Source: Euryarchaeota archaeon UBA58
Lineage (GTDB): Archaea; Thermoplasmatota; Poseidoniia; Poseidoniales; Thalassarchaeaceae
Assembly (NCBI GenBank): GCA_002498525.1
Contig: DAHR01000008.1
Span: forward strand, 1-64,000
DNA length: 64,000 bases
Direction: 5' to 3'
Of the stretch, positions 52,771-63,291 are shown piece after piece; the stretch's first letter is position 1; every line of letters begins with the position of its first letter. Under the pieces are notes generated by a model that did no database searches, was not told where the DNA came from, and saw only the letters and a list, made by a program, of their open reading frames with translations. The translations under genes and the position numbers were made by a program.

Positions 52771-53949
52771 TTGGTCCGCACACTTGTTCTAACCATAGAC
52801 AGGGACAATGACTTGGGTGTCAAAGCCGGAATTCGAGGTCCAGTTATTGGACGGAAAGCGACTCTTACGGCGGCTCTGCGTCTCGGTATCGCCGACCCTG
52901 AGGAATCTGATACGAATGCTATTCTCGGAGCGCTGCATCATCACGACCGCTTGAATGAGCGCTCTGAGGCTGGAGATGCTGTTGAAGTCGCCATTCTGAC
53001 CGGCGATGTTCGGGTTGGACCGCGCTCCGACCGCGCCATCGCCAGTCAATTGGATGAAGTGATTCAAGAATTTCAGCCCGATACAGCCGTGCTGGTTACC
53101 GATGGGGCTGACGATGAGGCATCCTTACCAATCATCACATCGAGAGTGCGAGTCGACCATGTCGAGAAAATCATCGTCAGACAATCGAGGGGGATTGAGA
53201 GCACCTACTATTACATCGCCAAGGCCATCGAAGACCCGCGTTGGCGAGCAAAATTATTAGTTCCAATCGCCCTCTTCCTGATGATTTTGGGACTCGGCCT
53301 GATTCTGCCCGGCGGTGGTGCGTTAATCGGCGCCATGCCGCTCATTATGGGAATCTGGATTCTCGCCAAAGGACTCGGCTGGGAACAGCAGCTCGAGCGC
53401 TTGATGATCGATATGAGAGAGAGTGCGACGGGGGGGATTTGGTCCTCTTTGCTTTGGGGATTGTCGATCGTTTCCTTCCTTCTCGCAATTCTCACGGCCT
53501 ACCAGGTTTTCTACGGCTCGCCAGCCGATTTGGAGGGTTATGTCGTCGAAACATTCAGCGGTATTGAGTCCTTTGAACTCGATGCTATCAGCCGAGATGT
53601 CGCGGTCTGGATCATCGCTTTCGACCAAGCGCTGACGTGGATTCTGGTCGCCACTTTCTCATTCATCCTATCCCTCGGTGTGCTGCGCTGGAAGGAGGGG
53701 ACTTTTACCGGCCAAAGTATGGTCATCATCGCCTTCGGTGCGGTGGTTTATTCTATTTCGAAGGCGGTGATTGAAGTCGTCCTGGCCGAACTTGGTGGCG
53801 GCGATTATGCGCTGGAATTCACCACCGTTTCTGAGACTTGGGGGTTACCGATTTTCGTACTCCTTGCGTATTACGTTTTGCGCACAGCTGTCGAATCTGT
53901 GACCTCAGAAGCCGGTGATGATGGTAGTAATCGATTCTGGGGAATTTGA
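52771..53949 (+). CDS. DUF373-family membrane protein
   Basis: 392 residues from a TTG. The N-terminal soluble domain (VRTLVLTIDRDNDLGVKAGI, then DTNAILGALHHHD, VAILTGDVRVG, TAVLVTDGADDEASLPIITS) contains Asp-rich conserved blocks typical of archaeal DUF373 proteins. About seven membrane helices follow, beginning LLVPIALFLMILGLGLILPG. The family is nearly confined to archaea and its function is unknown. It follows priL after 41 bp and may share its transcript. It ends 1 bp from the convergent zinc-ribbon gene. Confidence 0.82.
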   Translation: MVRTLVLTIDRDNDLGVKAGIRGPVIGRKATLTAALRLGIADPEESDTNAILGALHHHDRLNERSEAGDAVEVAILTGDVRVGPRSDRAIASQLDEVIQEFQPDTAVLVTDGADDEASLPIITSRVRVDHVEKIIVRQSRGIESTYYYIAKAIEDPRWRAKLLVPIALFLMILGLGLILPGGGALIGAMPLIMGIWILAKGLGWEQQLERLMIDMRESATGGIWSSLLWGLSIVSFLLAILTAYQVFYGSPADLEGYVVETFSGIESFELDAISRDVAVWIIAFDQALTWILVATFSFILSLGVLRWKEGTFTGQSMVIIAFGAVVYSISKAVIEVVLAELGGGDYALEFTTVSETWGLPIFVLLAYYVLRTAVESVTSEAGDDGSNRFWGI

Positions 53950-53950
53950 T

Positions 53951-54388
53951 TTATTTTTCGTAGGTGGTTTCCATCATGCACGATGGGCAACTAACACGAA
54001 TCGGTCGCACATCAGGAATGCCGAGAGGAGCGCTGCAATGAGGGCAAACGATAGCTTGACTGACCTGTTGCTGGCGTTTCTCGCCATCTTGACTCGGGTC
54101 GTAGGAAAAGCGGAACTTTTTGGCATCGTCGAGGAAGGTTGGGGTAACATCATCGAGCTCAGCGGCAGCGCCGGCAGCGGTGAATCGTGACTCACTCTCT
54201 GGTGCATCTGCCGCTGGAGAAACAGACAATTGCGGACCTGAAGATGTGGATTCGACAGCGTCGACTTCCGCCTTAACCTCCTCGGCAGTCATTCCGAGTT
54301 CGCGGGCGACGCGGTCGATGGCAAGCGTCTGTTCGTACTCGTCCAAGCCGATGAGTTGTTGCAGTTGGACTGCTGGAATGGGGCTCAT
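53951..54388 (-). CDS. Small protein with C-terminal zinc ribbon, unknown function
   Basis: 145 residues. The N-terminal 45 residues are helical and could be a small HTH or UBA-like unit (LIGLDEYEQTLAIDRVAREL, then MTAEEVKAEVDAV). A Ser/Ala/Pro-rich linker follows. The C-terminus is a zinc ribbon with CPHC and CPSC (IVCPHCSAPLGIPDV, then RVSCPSCMMETTYE). No family is recognised. It is divergent from the Nre gene, with about 110 bp between the favoured starts. It is a plausible nucleic-acid or protein-binding adaptor, but that is speculation. Confidence 0.65.
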   Translation of the reverse strand: MSPIPAVQLQQLIGLDEYEQTLAIDRVARELGMTAEEVKAEVDAVESTSSGPQLSVSPAADAPESESRFTAAGAAAELDDVTPTFLDDAKKFRFSYDPSQDGEKRQQQVSQAIVCPHCSAPLGIPDVRPIRVSCPSCMMETTYEK

Positions 54389-54495
54389 CTAGCGACCTCG
54401 TGACATCGCAGTCTTTCAACCCCTTTCAATGCCCTCTCTCCTCGCCTCAAACATCGGGTATTGCTAAGAGCGTTCGCTTCAACCTCCGCCACCAG

Positions 54496-55722
54496 ATGTT
54501 CCCAGAGTGCATCGAATGTCGTGGTATCCGCCGAATGTGCGGCATCGACCCGTGTCCACTGCTGTCAGAGGTTCGCAGCAAATTGCCGGTGGTCGAGCCG
54601 ACCTCGATTGACGAATTGATCGGCCCCTCCCCTCCACAACTCTTCGTCGGTCGCTATGGTTACCCAGATATTCGGGCGGGTCCGAGTGCTACTTGGCTGC
54701 CCGAGAATGAATCGGGAACTGCTCCGATGAGTACCGGCGATCCAGCTGACCTGTTCGGTAAATCGCTCGAAGAAGTGGCTGCCCGCCATGCCAACCTGAT
54801 CACCGGCGGGCAGCGGATGGAAGTGGCTTCGGCGAGCCGGCCGGGAGAAATGTTAGAGACGACGCAAGAAATTGCCATGGCGGCTCGCTCAGTCGATATC
54901 GAATTGGATTTCGCCAACCCCATCAGGGTTGGGCGCAGCCCTACTTTCGACAGCATGAGTACTCCCTTGGGTCCGAGTGGCGAGGTTCTGCGGGCTGAGG
55001 TGGTTGGTCATGTGAGCATTCCGCGCAAAGTCGATTCAATCGCAGGTGAGACCGATCTTCTGGCAACGAGTGCCGTCGATGAATTGACCGCTTCCTCGAT
55101 CGGGGAGGCTCATATCTCGAGGCTTCTCTCCTCAGGGATTCTTGGCAGGGAGTCTGCTCGTCGCCTCGTTCCGACGCGCTGGAGCATCACCGCCACAGAT
55201 GACATCCTCGGCAAGAGGCTGTGGCGCAAGGTCGGGGATTTGCCCTCCATCGACAAGGTTCTGGTCTACGAAGCGACTTATCTCGACAATCGCTTCCACA
55301 TCATTCTGACACCTGGCATGTGGGCCTTCCAGATGCTCGAGGCTTGGACCAGGGGCTCGCTGTGGACCGATTCTGGACAGGTTCTGGGCGATTGGGAGGA
55401 GCTCAAGCCGAGGACGAAATATGCTGACCGAGTCACCGGCGCGTACTACGCGGCGCGACTCGGCGTGCTCGAACATATGCAATCTGTAGGGCGTTCGGGC
55501 GCTTGTCTGATTTGGAGAGATATCGGAGAAGGATATTGGGCGCCCGTCGGAGTCTGGCTGATTCGTGAGACCGTTCGCGAAGCCATGAAAGAGGAGCCGA
55601 AACGCTTCGACAGTCTCAGCCAAGCCATCAATTATGTCGCACCAAGAATCTCTGCACCAAACGATCTGACCAACTCTTGGTTCGTAAGGCGCAGCCAACA
55701 GACTCGACTCGATTCCTTCTGA
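54496..55722 (+). CDS. Nre-family DNA repair protein with PIP box
   Basis: 408 residues from the ATG at 54496, where MFPECIECRGIRRMCGIDPC aligns with the usual Nre N-terminal zinc motif; a GTG at 54400 would add 32 residues. Other family-like blocks are PPQLFVGRYGYPDIRAGPSA, WSITATDDILGKRLWRKV and HIILTPGMWAFQMLEAWTRG. The last seven residues, QTRLDSF, form a PCNA-interacting (PIP) box, as described for haloarchaeal NreA/NreB, which act with other repair systems on DNA damage. The location next to PriL and PolD genes suits a replication-coupled repair role. Confidence 0.9.
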   Translation: MFPECIECRGIRRMCGIDPCPLLSEVRSKLPVVEPTSIDELIGPSPPQLFVGRYGYPDIRAGPSATWLPENESGTAPMSTGDPADLFGKSLEEVAARHANLITGGQRMEVASASRPGEMLETTQEIAMAARSVDIELDFANPIRVGRSPTFDSMSTPLGPSGEVLRAEVVGHVSIPRKVDSIAGETDLLATSAVDELTASSIGEAHISRLLSSGILGRESARRLVPTRWSITATDDILGKRLWRKVGDLPSIDKVLVYEATYLDNRFHIILTPGMWAFQMLEAWTRGSLWTDSGQVLGDWEELKPRTKYADRVTGAYYAARLGVLEHMQSVGRSGACLIWRDIGEGYWAPVGVWLIRETVREAMKEEPKRFDSLSQAINYVAPRISAPNDLTNSWFVRRSQQTRLDSF

Positions 55723-55745
55723 GTTCGGGCTCATGACTTCTCAAT

Positions 55746-56399
55746 TCAGTCTGAGCCGATTGAGCGCTCGAGAAAATCGCTGACGATCTCGCCCTCGGCC
55801 TTGATTAGTTGCTCGGCAACAGTCGATTTCGAAAGACCCAATTTTTCTGCAAGTTCTCTGATCGATGTGCGCTTCGGCACATCGTACCAGCCGTTCTCAT
55901 GCGCGAGACGAACCACACGATGCTGCTGCAGAGTCGGGCCCTTCTGAATCAGCCCTTCGGATCCCTTGGCGGAAGTGACTCGCTCGACTGGAACCTTGCT
56001 GCGGATGTCGCGCAGGAATGAGACCATCGCTTCGTGTCGACCGGCGACCTGTAGAACCAGTCCGCTGGAGGTAAAGTTGGAGCCAAAGAGGATCGCGAGG
56101 TCGCCGCCATGGAAGTAGTGGCCGAGGAAATCGGCGGCGAACTCGAGCACCACGAGGTGGTGGGTGAGAACGCTCGACTGCCATTCCTCAAGAATCTCGA
56201 CGACGCGAATTCCGTCGACAAATGTGCCTTGACTCGGACATTTGCCGTCGATGGTGATGCATTCGACCATCAATCGCAGATTTCCATCCATGATTCCGAG
56301 CATCGAGCGGAAGTCCCAAGAGATGCACTGCAAGGCTGCGATGGCTCGAGAATCATGTTCAATCGCCGCGAAGGCGCACTCGATTCGTACCGCTCGCAT
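55746..56399 (-). CDS. Bacterioopsin-activator-type HTH transcription regulator
   Basis: 217 residues. The C-terminal HTH_10 domain is well marked (PTLQQHRVVRLAHENGWYDV, then PKRTSIRELAEKLGLSKSTV and AEQLIKAE), the pattern of haloarchaeal Bat-like regulators. The N-terminal 150 residues are a mixed alpha/beta sensor-like domain similar in layout to other proteins of this type; its ligand is unknown. It probably binds DNA as a dimer. It is convergent with the Nre gene. The 107-bp spacer to the giant secreted-protein gene holds nothing I can identify. Confidence 0.82.
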   Translation of the reverse strand: MRAVRIECAFAAIEHDSRAIAALQCISWDFRSMLGIMDGNLRLMVECITIDGKCPSQGTFVDGIRVVEILEEWQSSVLTHHLVVLEFAADFLGHYFHGGDLAILFGSNFTSSGLVLQVAGRHEAMVSFLRDIRSKVPVERVTSAKGSEGLIQKGPTLQQHRVVRLAHENGWYDVPKRTSIRELAEKLGLSKSTVAEQLIKAEGEIVSDFLERSIGSD

Positions 56400-56506
56400 G
56401 TGGTTTCCTCGCGTCTCTCAGTCCCCCCTTCTCGTTTTCAATATGCTGCGCTCGGGTCGGAGGGTCGCGGGCGGTACAAGACCGCTCGCTGCCCTATTCA
56501 TCCCGA

Positions 56507-59500
56507 TTACTTCCCTGAACGCCCGCGCAGCGCCTCTTCCGAGGCGACGATCGCTCTCGCGACTTCAGGTGAGTAACCGGTCTCAACGAGATTCTGGAAT
56601 TGCTCATCCGAGCCATCATCCACCACCTTTGGCTGCTGGATGGCCTCGGTCTTCACCCCCCAGACGCCTCTCTCTGCGTCTTCCATATCGTGGATGACAG
56701 ATTGTGTGTCGTCGCGGACCAGGTCGTTGTGACGGACGCGGCGGCGCGTCTGCAGAGTCGCGCCAGCCATGGCTACGAATGCAAGTGAGACCATGATGGT
56801 CATCAGCAGAGGCGAGTCGCGAATGGTGGCGACGATTCCTCGTGGCAGATTCTTGTCCTCGCTGCTGTCTTGGCAGCCATCGGCGTCGATGTCGGTGTTC
56901 TTGTTGGATTTCCAATCTATCGCGCCGTGGGGGCACTGGTCACGGGTGTCGGGTATGCCATCGTTGTCATCATCGAGGTCGTACTCATCCATGCAACCAT
57001 CGAAATCGTGATCGATCGTTATGCGAATGCTCATCGGACATGCATCGTCGACATCGAGGATGCCGTCTCCGTCATCATCGTCATCTTCGGTTGAGTCTTT
57101 GCAACCATCCCGGTCGCGATCTGAACTGAGGCTTGAGACCCATCCGGGCGTCGGGTTGGTCTCGCAGTTGTCCTCTGAGGAGGGTATGCCATCGTTGTCG
57201 AGGTCGGTGTCCTCGTTGCGGTCGTCGCAGCCATCGGCATCGGCATCGATGATGTTCGGCGCGAGGCTGCGGATGCATTGATCCTCTGTATCGAGATAGC
57301 CATCATTGTCGTCGTCGAGGTCTTCCTCGGCGTCGTGGCAACCATCTCCATCCCAATCTGTGATGGGGCTTGATTCCCAACCGAATTTACCAGCCGTGCA
57401 GGCATCATCCTTGTCGAGGACACCGTCATCGTCTACATCAGCGTCCTCGTAGACATCGTGGCAACCATCTCCATCGTGGTCATTGATCTCGTTCGAGGTC
57501 CAATCGAGCATTCCGAAGGCGCAGGAGTCATCCCTGTCGAGCACTCCATCACCGTCGTCATCGAGGTCCTCTTCAAGGTCTTGGCAGCCATCTGAATCAT
57601 GGTCGTAGGCTGAACCGGTCCAACCGATGATCCCTGTCGGACAATTGTCATTTATGTCCAAATATGGATCGTTGTCATCGTTGTCATCCTCATCCGCATC
57701 ACGGCAGCCATCACCATCGTGATCGGTCGAGTACGCCGCCCAATACTGAGCACCGTTCGGACATTGGTCGAGATGGTTCGGCACACCGTCACCGTCGTTA
57801 TCCGTGTCTTCACGCTCGTCATCACAACCGTCGTTGTCGAGGTCGATGCGGTCTGGATTCATAACTCCGACCGGACACTCATCGAGAGCGTCGAGGATTC
57901 CGTCATTGTCGTCATCCTCGTCCTCTGTGGCATCCTTGCAACCGTCTCCGTCGTGATCATTCATCGCGTTGGATATCCAATCCGCTTCGCCCCACTGACA
58001 GAGGTCGTCTTCATCGGCAATGCCGTCTTGGTCGTCGTCGTTCCAATCATTCTCGTTGATCAGATTGACGTGGACGACCTCCTCGGCAGTCGCGAATTCG
58101 TCTGTCGAAGAGCGCACCGTGACGACGATGTCGAAGGATTGATCCTCGTTCACCTGCCGAATATCTGGCGCTCGAATGAGTAGATTGACCTCTTCTGAGC
58201 CGCCCTCGACCAACGTCGAGGTCGGCTGGTAATTCTCGCCGAAGCCGACTGAAATCTCCCAGAATTCAGGCGCGCCAGCAACATCGATGAGGACGATGTC
58301 GCTCTCGCCGGGAATCAGGATTCCACGCAGGGTCATGCCTACATCGATCGACTGACCGGAGACCATCGAGGCCGAGCCGGTTTCATCCGCATCGATATCG
58401 AGTGTCATGTCGAAGAGATCCTCAGACCACATGCAGACATCCCACTTGTTCGCCTGACTCTCTTCGTTGGTGCAATCATTGGCGGTCCAAGCGATGGTGC
58501 GCTCAGGCCATGCGAACTTGACTATCGGCTGAGCGCTGGCACTGAACTCGCTGCCGAAGATGCCCATCAGGTTCTGAGTGCTGCTGGCGATGGTGCGTGT
58601 GTTGACGACGCTGTATGCCTGTGTCAGATAGCGATTCAGTGGCAACTCCTCGAATCCATTCATCAGCGGCGACTGGATTCGAGTCCAGCGTAGCTCGACG
58701 ATCCCCTCGGTGCCGTCCTTGGCTTCCTGAGTCTCGAACCAGGTGATGTGGATCGAGCCATCGCGGTCGAAGTCGACACGCGGGTTGGCACCCCACATCA
58801 GATTGGACTGCGGAATCGCTGTGTCTTTGACGACGGTCGTGGCTTCCAGATCGAGGCCATCCGCCTCGCCATCCAAGACGCCTCCGCGCGTCGGATCAAT
58901 CTGCATATAGTGCAATTGCGACGGGCCTTCCTTGCTCGGGAACTGACTGCGCCCGTCGATCCAGACGACGTGGATGTTGCCATCATCGTCGACGTTCACA
59001 TCAGGATTCAGAGCCCAGCCTTGACCGGTTGTCAAGCGAGTGTCGTTGACGAGGACGAAGTGCCCTATCTCATCCCAGCCACCGCCGTCCTCGCGCCAGT
59101 ACCAATCGGTGTCCGGTCCGATATCCTCCTGATATTGGCCCGTTACCTCGTCTATTGTGTGGGCGGGCTCGCCCATCGACCAGGTGCTGCGCGGGTTGGA
59201 GAGCATCGAGTAAGGGTTCAAGACGGTGAGGAAGGTATTGGTTGCTCCGCTTCCGGTCGTCAGATTGATGATCGCATCGACCAGCTGATTCATCTCATCA
59301 GTATAGGAGGCAATCGGTAAAGTAACTTCGTCGATCCAAGCCGCATCGGAGCCACCGTCCACACTTCCATCTTTCGAGTACTTCCATGTGTATGTGTGAT
59401 AACCGGCCGAGACCGCTGCGCTGTAAGTTCCATTGCTCTCGCCCGACCAAGCCGCTGTGAAAGAGGAAGCGGAACAGGTCGGATTGTCGACGCAGAACAG

Positions 59501-61381
59501 CAGATAATCATAGTACGCCTCACTCGAGACCGAGTAGTTGAATGACATCGTACCGGCGTTCATCGCACCAGCATATTCGAGGGTCGAGTGTTGATTATGC
59601 ACGATTGCTCCGGATTGGGCCGTATGATTTCCAGCTAATACTTCGCTGCTCTGAACCGCCCAACCAGCCGCTCCACTAGACGCCCAGCTGCCGGTCAATA
59701 CGCCGTTCTCGAAATCGCCATGGAAGTCTGTCAACTCCTCTGTCGGGTAGAGGAACATCTCCCCGCCAGCGTCGGTGGTCTGCACTGTCGTGCCATTGCA
59801 GGTGCGCGCGTGAACACCGACTTGACTCATGTCTGCGCAGTGTGCGAGAGTCATCATGTGGTGACGCACATGGGTGTCGTTGTAGTAGATCGTGCTCGGT
59901 CCATAAGCGAGTGTGCCAGCGACCGGCACGGGTGTTATGCCTGCTTCAAGGCAGGCGTCGTGTGACTCGTTAGCGCTCTGGTAATCATCGTCGTAGAGCG
60001 CAGGGGATCCGCCGAAAGGCCCCTCGTCAGAGACTGGAATTACCAACTTGGTCGCATTGGGATTCCAGACGTGATCTGCTGCTGTCGGCGGATTGCCGGG
60101 CATCGCACCGGTGCCATCTCGCCATGACATGCAGGCCCAGGTCGAGCCCGGCCCCCACATCTCCGAGTAGTAGCCCCAATCCGAAGGAATTGTCATCGCA
60201 CTGCCGTTGTAGACGACCTCGGTCAGAGGTCTGATTCCACCCGAGGTGTCGGTCGTGTTCTGGCCCAGAGCGGTGCTGCGCGGTCCATTCGAACCGTCTG
60301 CGCCAGTCGTTATCGCGCTGGCGCAATTGCTGTGCGAATTGGCATTTTGCATGTTGCCGCTCAGTGTGTAGAGCGTTTCGAGGACGGTGATGTTAGCATT
60401 CTCAAGCATCGTCTTGATGCCGTTGAAATTCTCGCCAGTGGTCAGTGTGCCGCCATAGAAGATTGCGCACATGTCGATCCACTCGGTAGTCATCGAGCCG
60501 GATGAATCGATCAGGGCGACGTATTCTACCAGACTGCCGCGGGTGTCTTCCCAGACGATGACGACGGTGTTGTTGGTACCCATACTCACCGCTGGATTGC
60601 CTCGGTGACCGAGGGCTGGAGTGATGAGGGTGGCGTTGATGAGGACCTGGAAGCCGTTGGTGGAGTCCTGTGCTAGCATCATGTAGTAGACCAGTGGACT
60701 GTTGAAGTACAGTCCCTGAGGGTCGTATGAATCGACCCAGACTACGTGGACGGCGTCGTAGGAATCGACCGCTATATCTGGCTCGGAACGGGTGCCTGAG
60801 CCGCTGGCGACCGAATAAGGTGAGACCACAGTCATGTTGCTGAGGTCGCCGGCCGAGCCGTCTTGATCATCCGCGGATGGGTCGAGCAATGTGTAGAGGA
60901 TCTCGATGTCGGTGACCTCCCAGACGATGTGAGCACGACCGGCCGAATCGACGACGAGCGCGGGGCTCGAGAGAGATGTCGAATTGTTGTCTCCGACCTG
61001 GGTGGTCGAGATTAGAATCGTGTCGATGCCGGTCGAGATCTGAATGAGCGCGTATTGAAGCAGAGGCGTGCTCGAGTTCTCGATCCAGACGAGGTGAATC
61101 TTGTTGGAATCATCTAGAACCCCCATCACATCGATTGGATTGTTGGCGTTGAGATTGGTCAGAAGCGTCTGAGCGTCACTCTCCTCAATCGTGCCATTCG
61201 CGGTATGGAACCTGACGGATTCATCCTCCAGAACAGCTGAATGGCTGGGTAGTGAAGGGACTGCGACCGAGGCCAACATCAGCATGGCCAAGGCTATTGC
61301 GAGTTGGGGACGATCGAGATTTCCTCGCAGCGATATCTGCATGTTCGGGTTGTTACTTCGGAGGTTGGCGCTTCGGACCAT
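56507..61381 (-). CDS. Giant secreted vWA / thrombospondin type 3 repeat protein
   Basis: 1,624 residues. A signal peptide (hydrophobic core LAIALAMLMLASVAVPSLP) is followed by propeller-like strands with DSAGRAHIVWEV-type repeats. A vWA-like domain has the MIDAS start VALIDSSGSM (near 60.5 kb). A lectin/MAM-like sandwich (FENGVLTGSWASSGAAGWAV) and more propeller strands (VDDDGNIHVVWIDGRS) come next. About ten Asp-rich DHDGDGC-type repeats (56.85-58.05 kb) resemble calcium-binding thrombospondin type 3 repeats. One transmembrane helix (LLMTIMVSLAFVAMAGATL) anchors it, with a cytosolic tail of about 90 residues ending in a UBA-like helix set (FQNLVETGYSPEVARAIVAS). ATG 61342 is an alternative start. 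It is probably an adhesin or surface protein. Confidence 0.88.
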   Translation of the reverse strand: MVRSANLRSNNPNMQISLRGNLDRPQLAIALAMLMLASVAVPSLPSHSAVLEDESVRFHTANGTIEESDAQTLLTNLNANNPIDVMGVLDDSNKIHLVWIENSSTPLLQYALIQISTGIDTILISTTQVGDNNSTSLSSPALVVDSAGRAHIVWEVTDIEILYTLLDPSADDQDGSAGDLSNMTVVSPYSVASGSGTRSEPDIAVDSYDAVHVVWVDSYDPQGLYFNSPLVYYMMLAQDSTNGFQVLINATLITPALGHRGNPAVSMGTNNTVVIVWEDTRGSLVEYVALIDSSGSMTTEWIDMCAIFYGGTLTTGENFNGIKTMLENANITVLETLYTLSGNMQNANSHSNCASAITTGADGSNGPRSTALGQNTTDTSGGIRPLTEVVYNGSAMTIPSDWGYYSEMWGPGSTWACMSWRDGTGAMPGNPPTAADHVWNPNATKLVIPVSDEGPFGGSPALYDDDYQSANESHDACLEAGITPVPVAGTLAYGPSTIYYNDTHVRHHMMTLAHCADMSQVGVHARTCNGTTVQTTDAGGEMFLYPTEELTDFHGDFENGVLTGSWASSGAAGWAVQSSEVLAGNHTAQSGAIVHNQHSTLEYAGAMNAGTMSFNYSVSSEAYYDYLLFCVDNPTCSASSFTAAWSGESNGTYSAAVSAGYHTYTWKYSKDGSVDGGSDAAWIDEVTLPIASYTDEMNQLVDAIINLTTGSGATNTFLTVLNPYSMLSNPRSTWSMGEPAHTIDEVTGQYQEDIGPDTDWYWREDGGGWDEIGHFVLVNDTRLTTGQGWALNPDVNVDDDGNIHVVWIDGRSQFPSKEGPSQLHYMQIDPTRGGVLDGEADGLDLEATTVVKDTAIPQSNLMWGANPRVDFDRDGSIHITWFETQEAKDGTEGIVELRWTRIQSPLMNGFEELPLNRYLTQAYSVVNTRTIASSTQNLMGIFGSEFSASAQPIVKFAWPERTIAWTANDCTNEESQANKWDVCMWSEDLFDMTLDIDADETGSASMVSGQSIDVGMTLRGILIPGESDIVLIDVAGAPEFWEISVGFGENYQPTSTLVEGGSEEVNLLIRAPDIRQVNEDQSFDIVVTVRSSTDEFATAEEVVHVNLINENDWNDDDQDGIADEDDLCQWGEADWISNAMNDHDGDGCKDATEDEDDDNDGILDALDECPVGVMNPDRIDLDNDGCDDEREDTDNDGDGVPNHLDQCPNGAQYWAAYSTDHDGDGCRDADEDDNDDNDPYLDINDNCPTGIIGWTGSAYDHDSDGCQDLEEDLDDDGDGVLDRDDSCAFGMLDWTSNEINDHDGDGCHDVYEDADVDDDGVLDKDDACTAGKFGWESSPITDWDGDGCHDAEEDLDDDNDGYLDTEDQCIRSLAPNIIDADADGCDDRNEDTDLDNDGIPSSEDNCETNPTPGWVSSLSSDRDRDGCKDSTEDDDDDGDGILDVDDACPMSIRITIDHDFDGCMDEYDLDDDNDGIPDTRDQCPHGAIDWKSNKNTDIDADGCQDSSEDKNLPRGIVATIRDSPLLMTIMVSLAFVAMAGATLQTRRRVRHNDLVRDDTQSVIHDMEDAERGVWGVKTEAIQQPKVVDDGSDEQFQNLVETGYSPEVARAIVASEEALRGRSGK

Positions 61382-61492
61382 GCTGGTGCAAAGCCTTGCT
61401 CAGCCATAGAGGGGGAGCCGGACAGGTCCGAAATCCGGCGTTTTCAGTCTCTTTCCAGCCGCATTCAAGAAAAATTCTCCCATCTTATTCTG

Positions 61493-61596
61493 CCACAATG
61501 TTCACTGAGTTCACAAAGATAAATCCAGTGGCTATCTCACTACTCTTCTACCGAAGGATGAATTCCCTCTGTGATCGTTGTGTGCTCTGTGAGAGG
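61493..61596. repeat. Degenerate CTCTGTG-type inverted repeat
   Basis: The left arm (CCACAATGTTCACTGAGTTC, about 61493-61512) and the right arm (CCCTCTGTGATCGTTGTGTG, then CTCTGTGAGAGG, 61565-61596) resemble the repeats at 31.5 and 40.1 kb but are more diverged. It lies in the 226-bp spacer between the ABC-F gene and the giant surface protein gene. The rest of that spacer shows no gene. Confidence 0.5.
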
Positions 61597-61607
61597 CACA
61601 TTTTGGT

Positions 61608-63254
<1,647 letters not shown>

Positions 63255-63291
63255 GCTCGGGCGGCCTGCCTCTCGTTGAAGTGTCCTTCGC

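Noticed and set aside
56850..58050. DNA-level tandem repeat array as a separate element
   Set aside because: The periodicity is explained by the repeated DHDGDGC calcium-binding units of the giant secreted protein.
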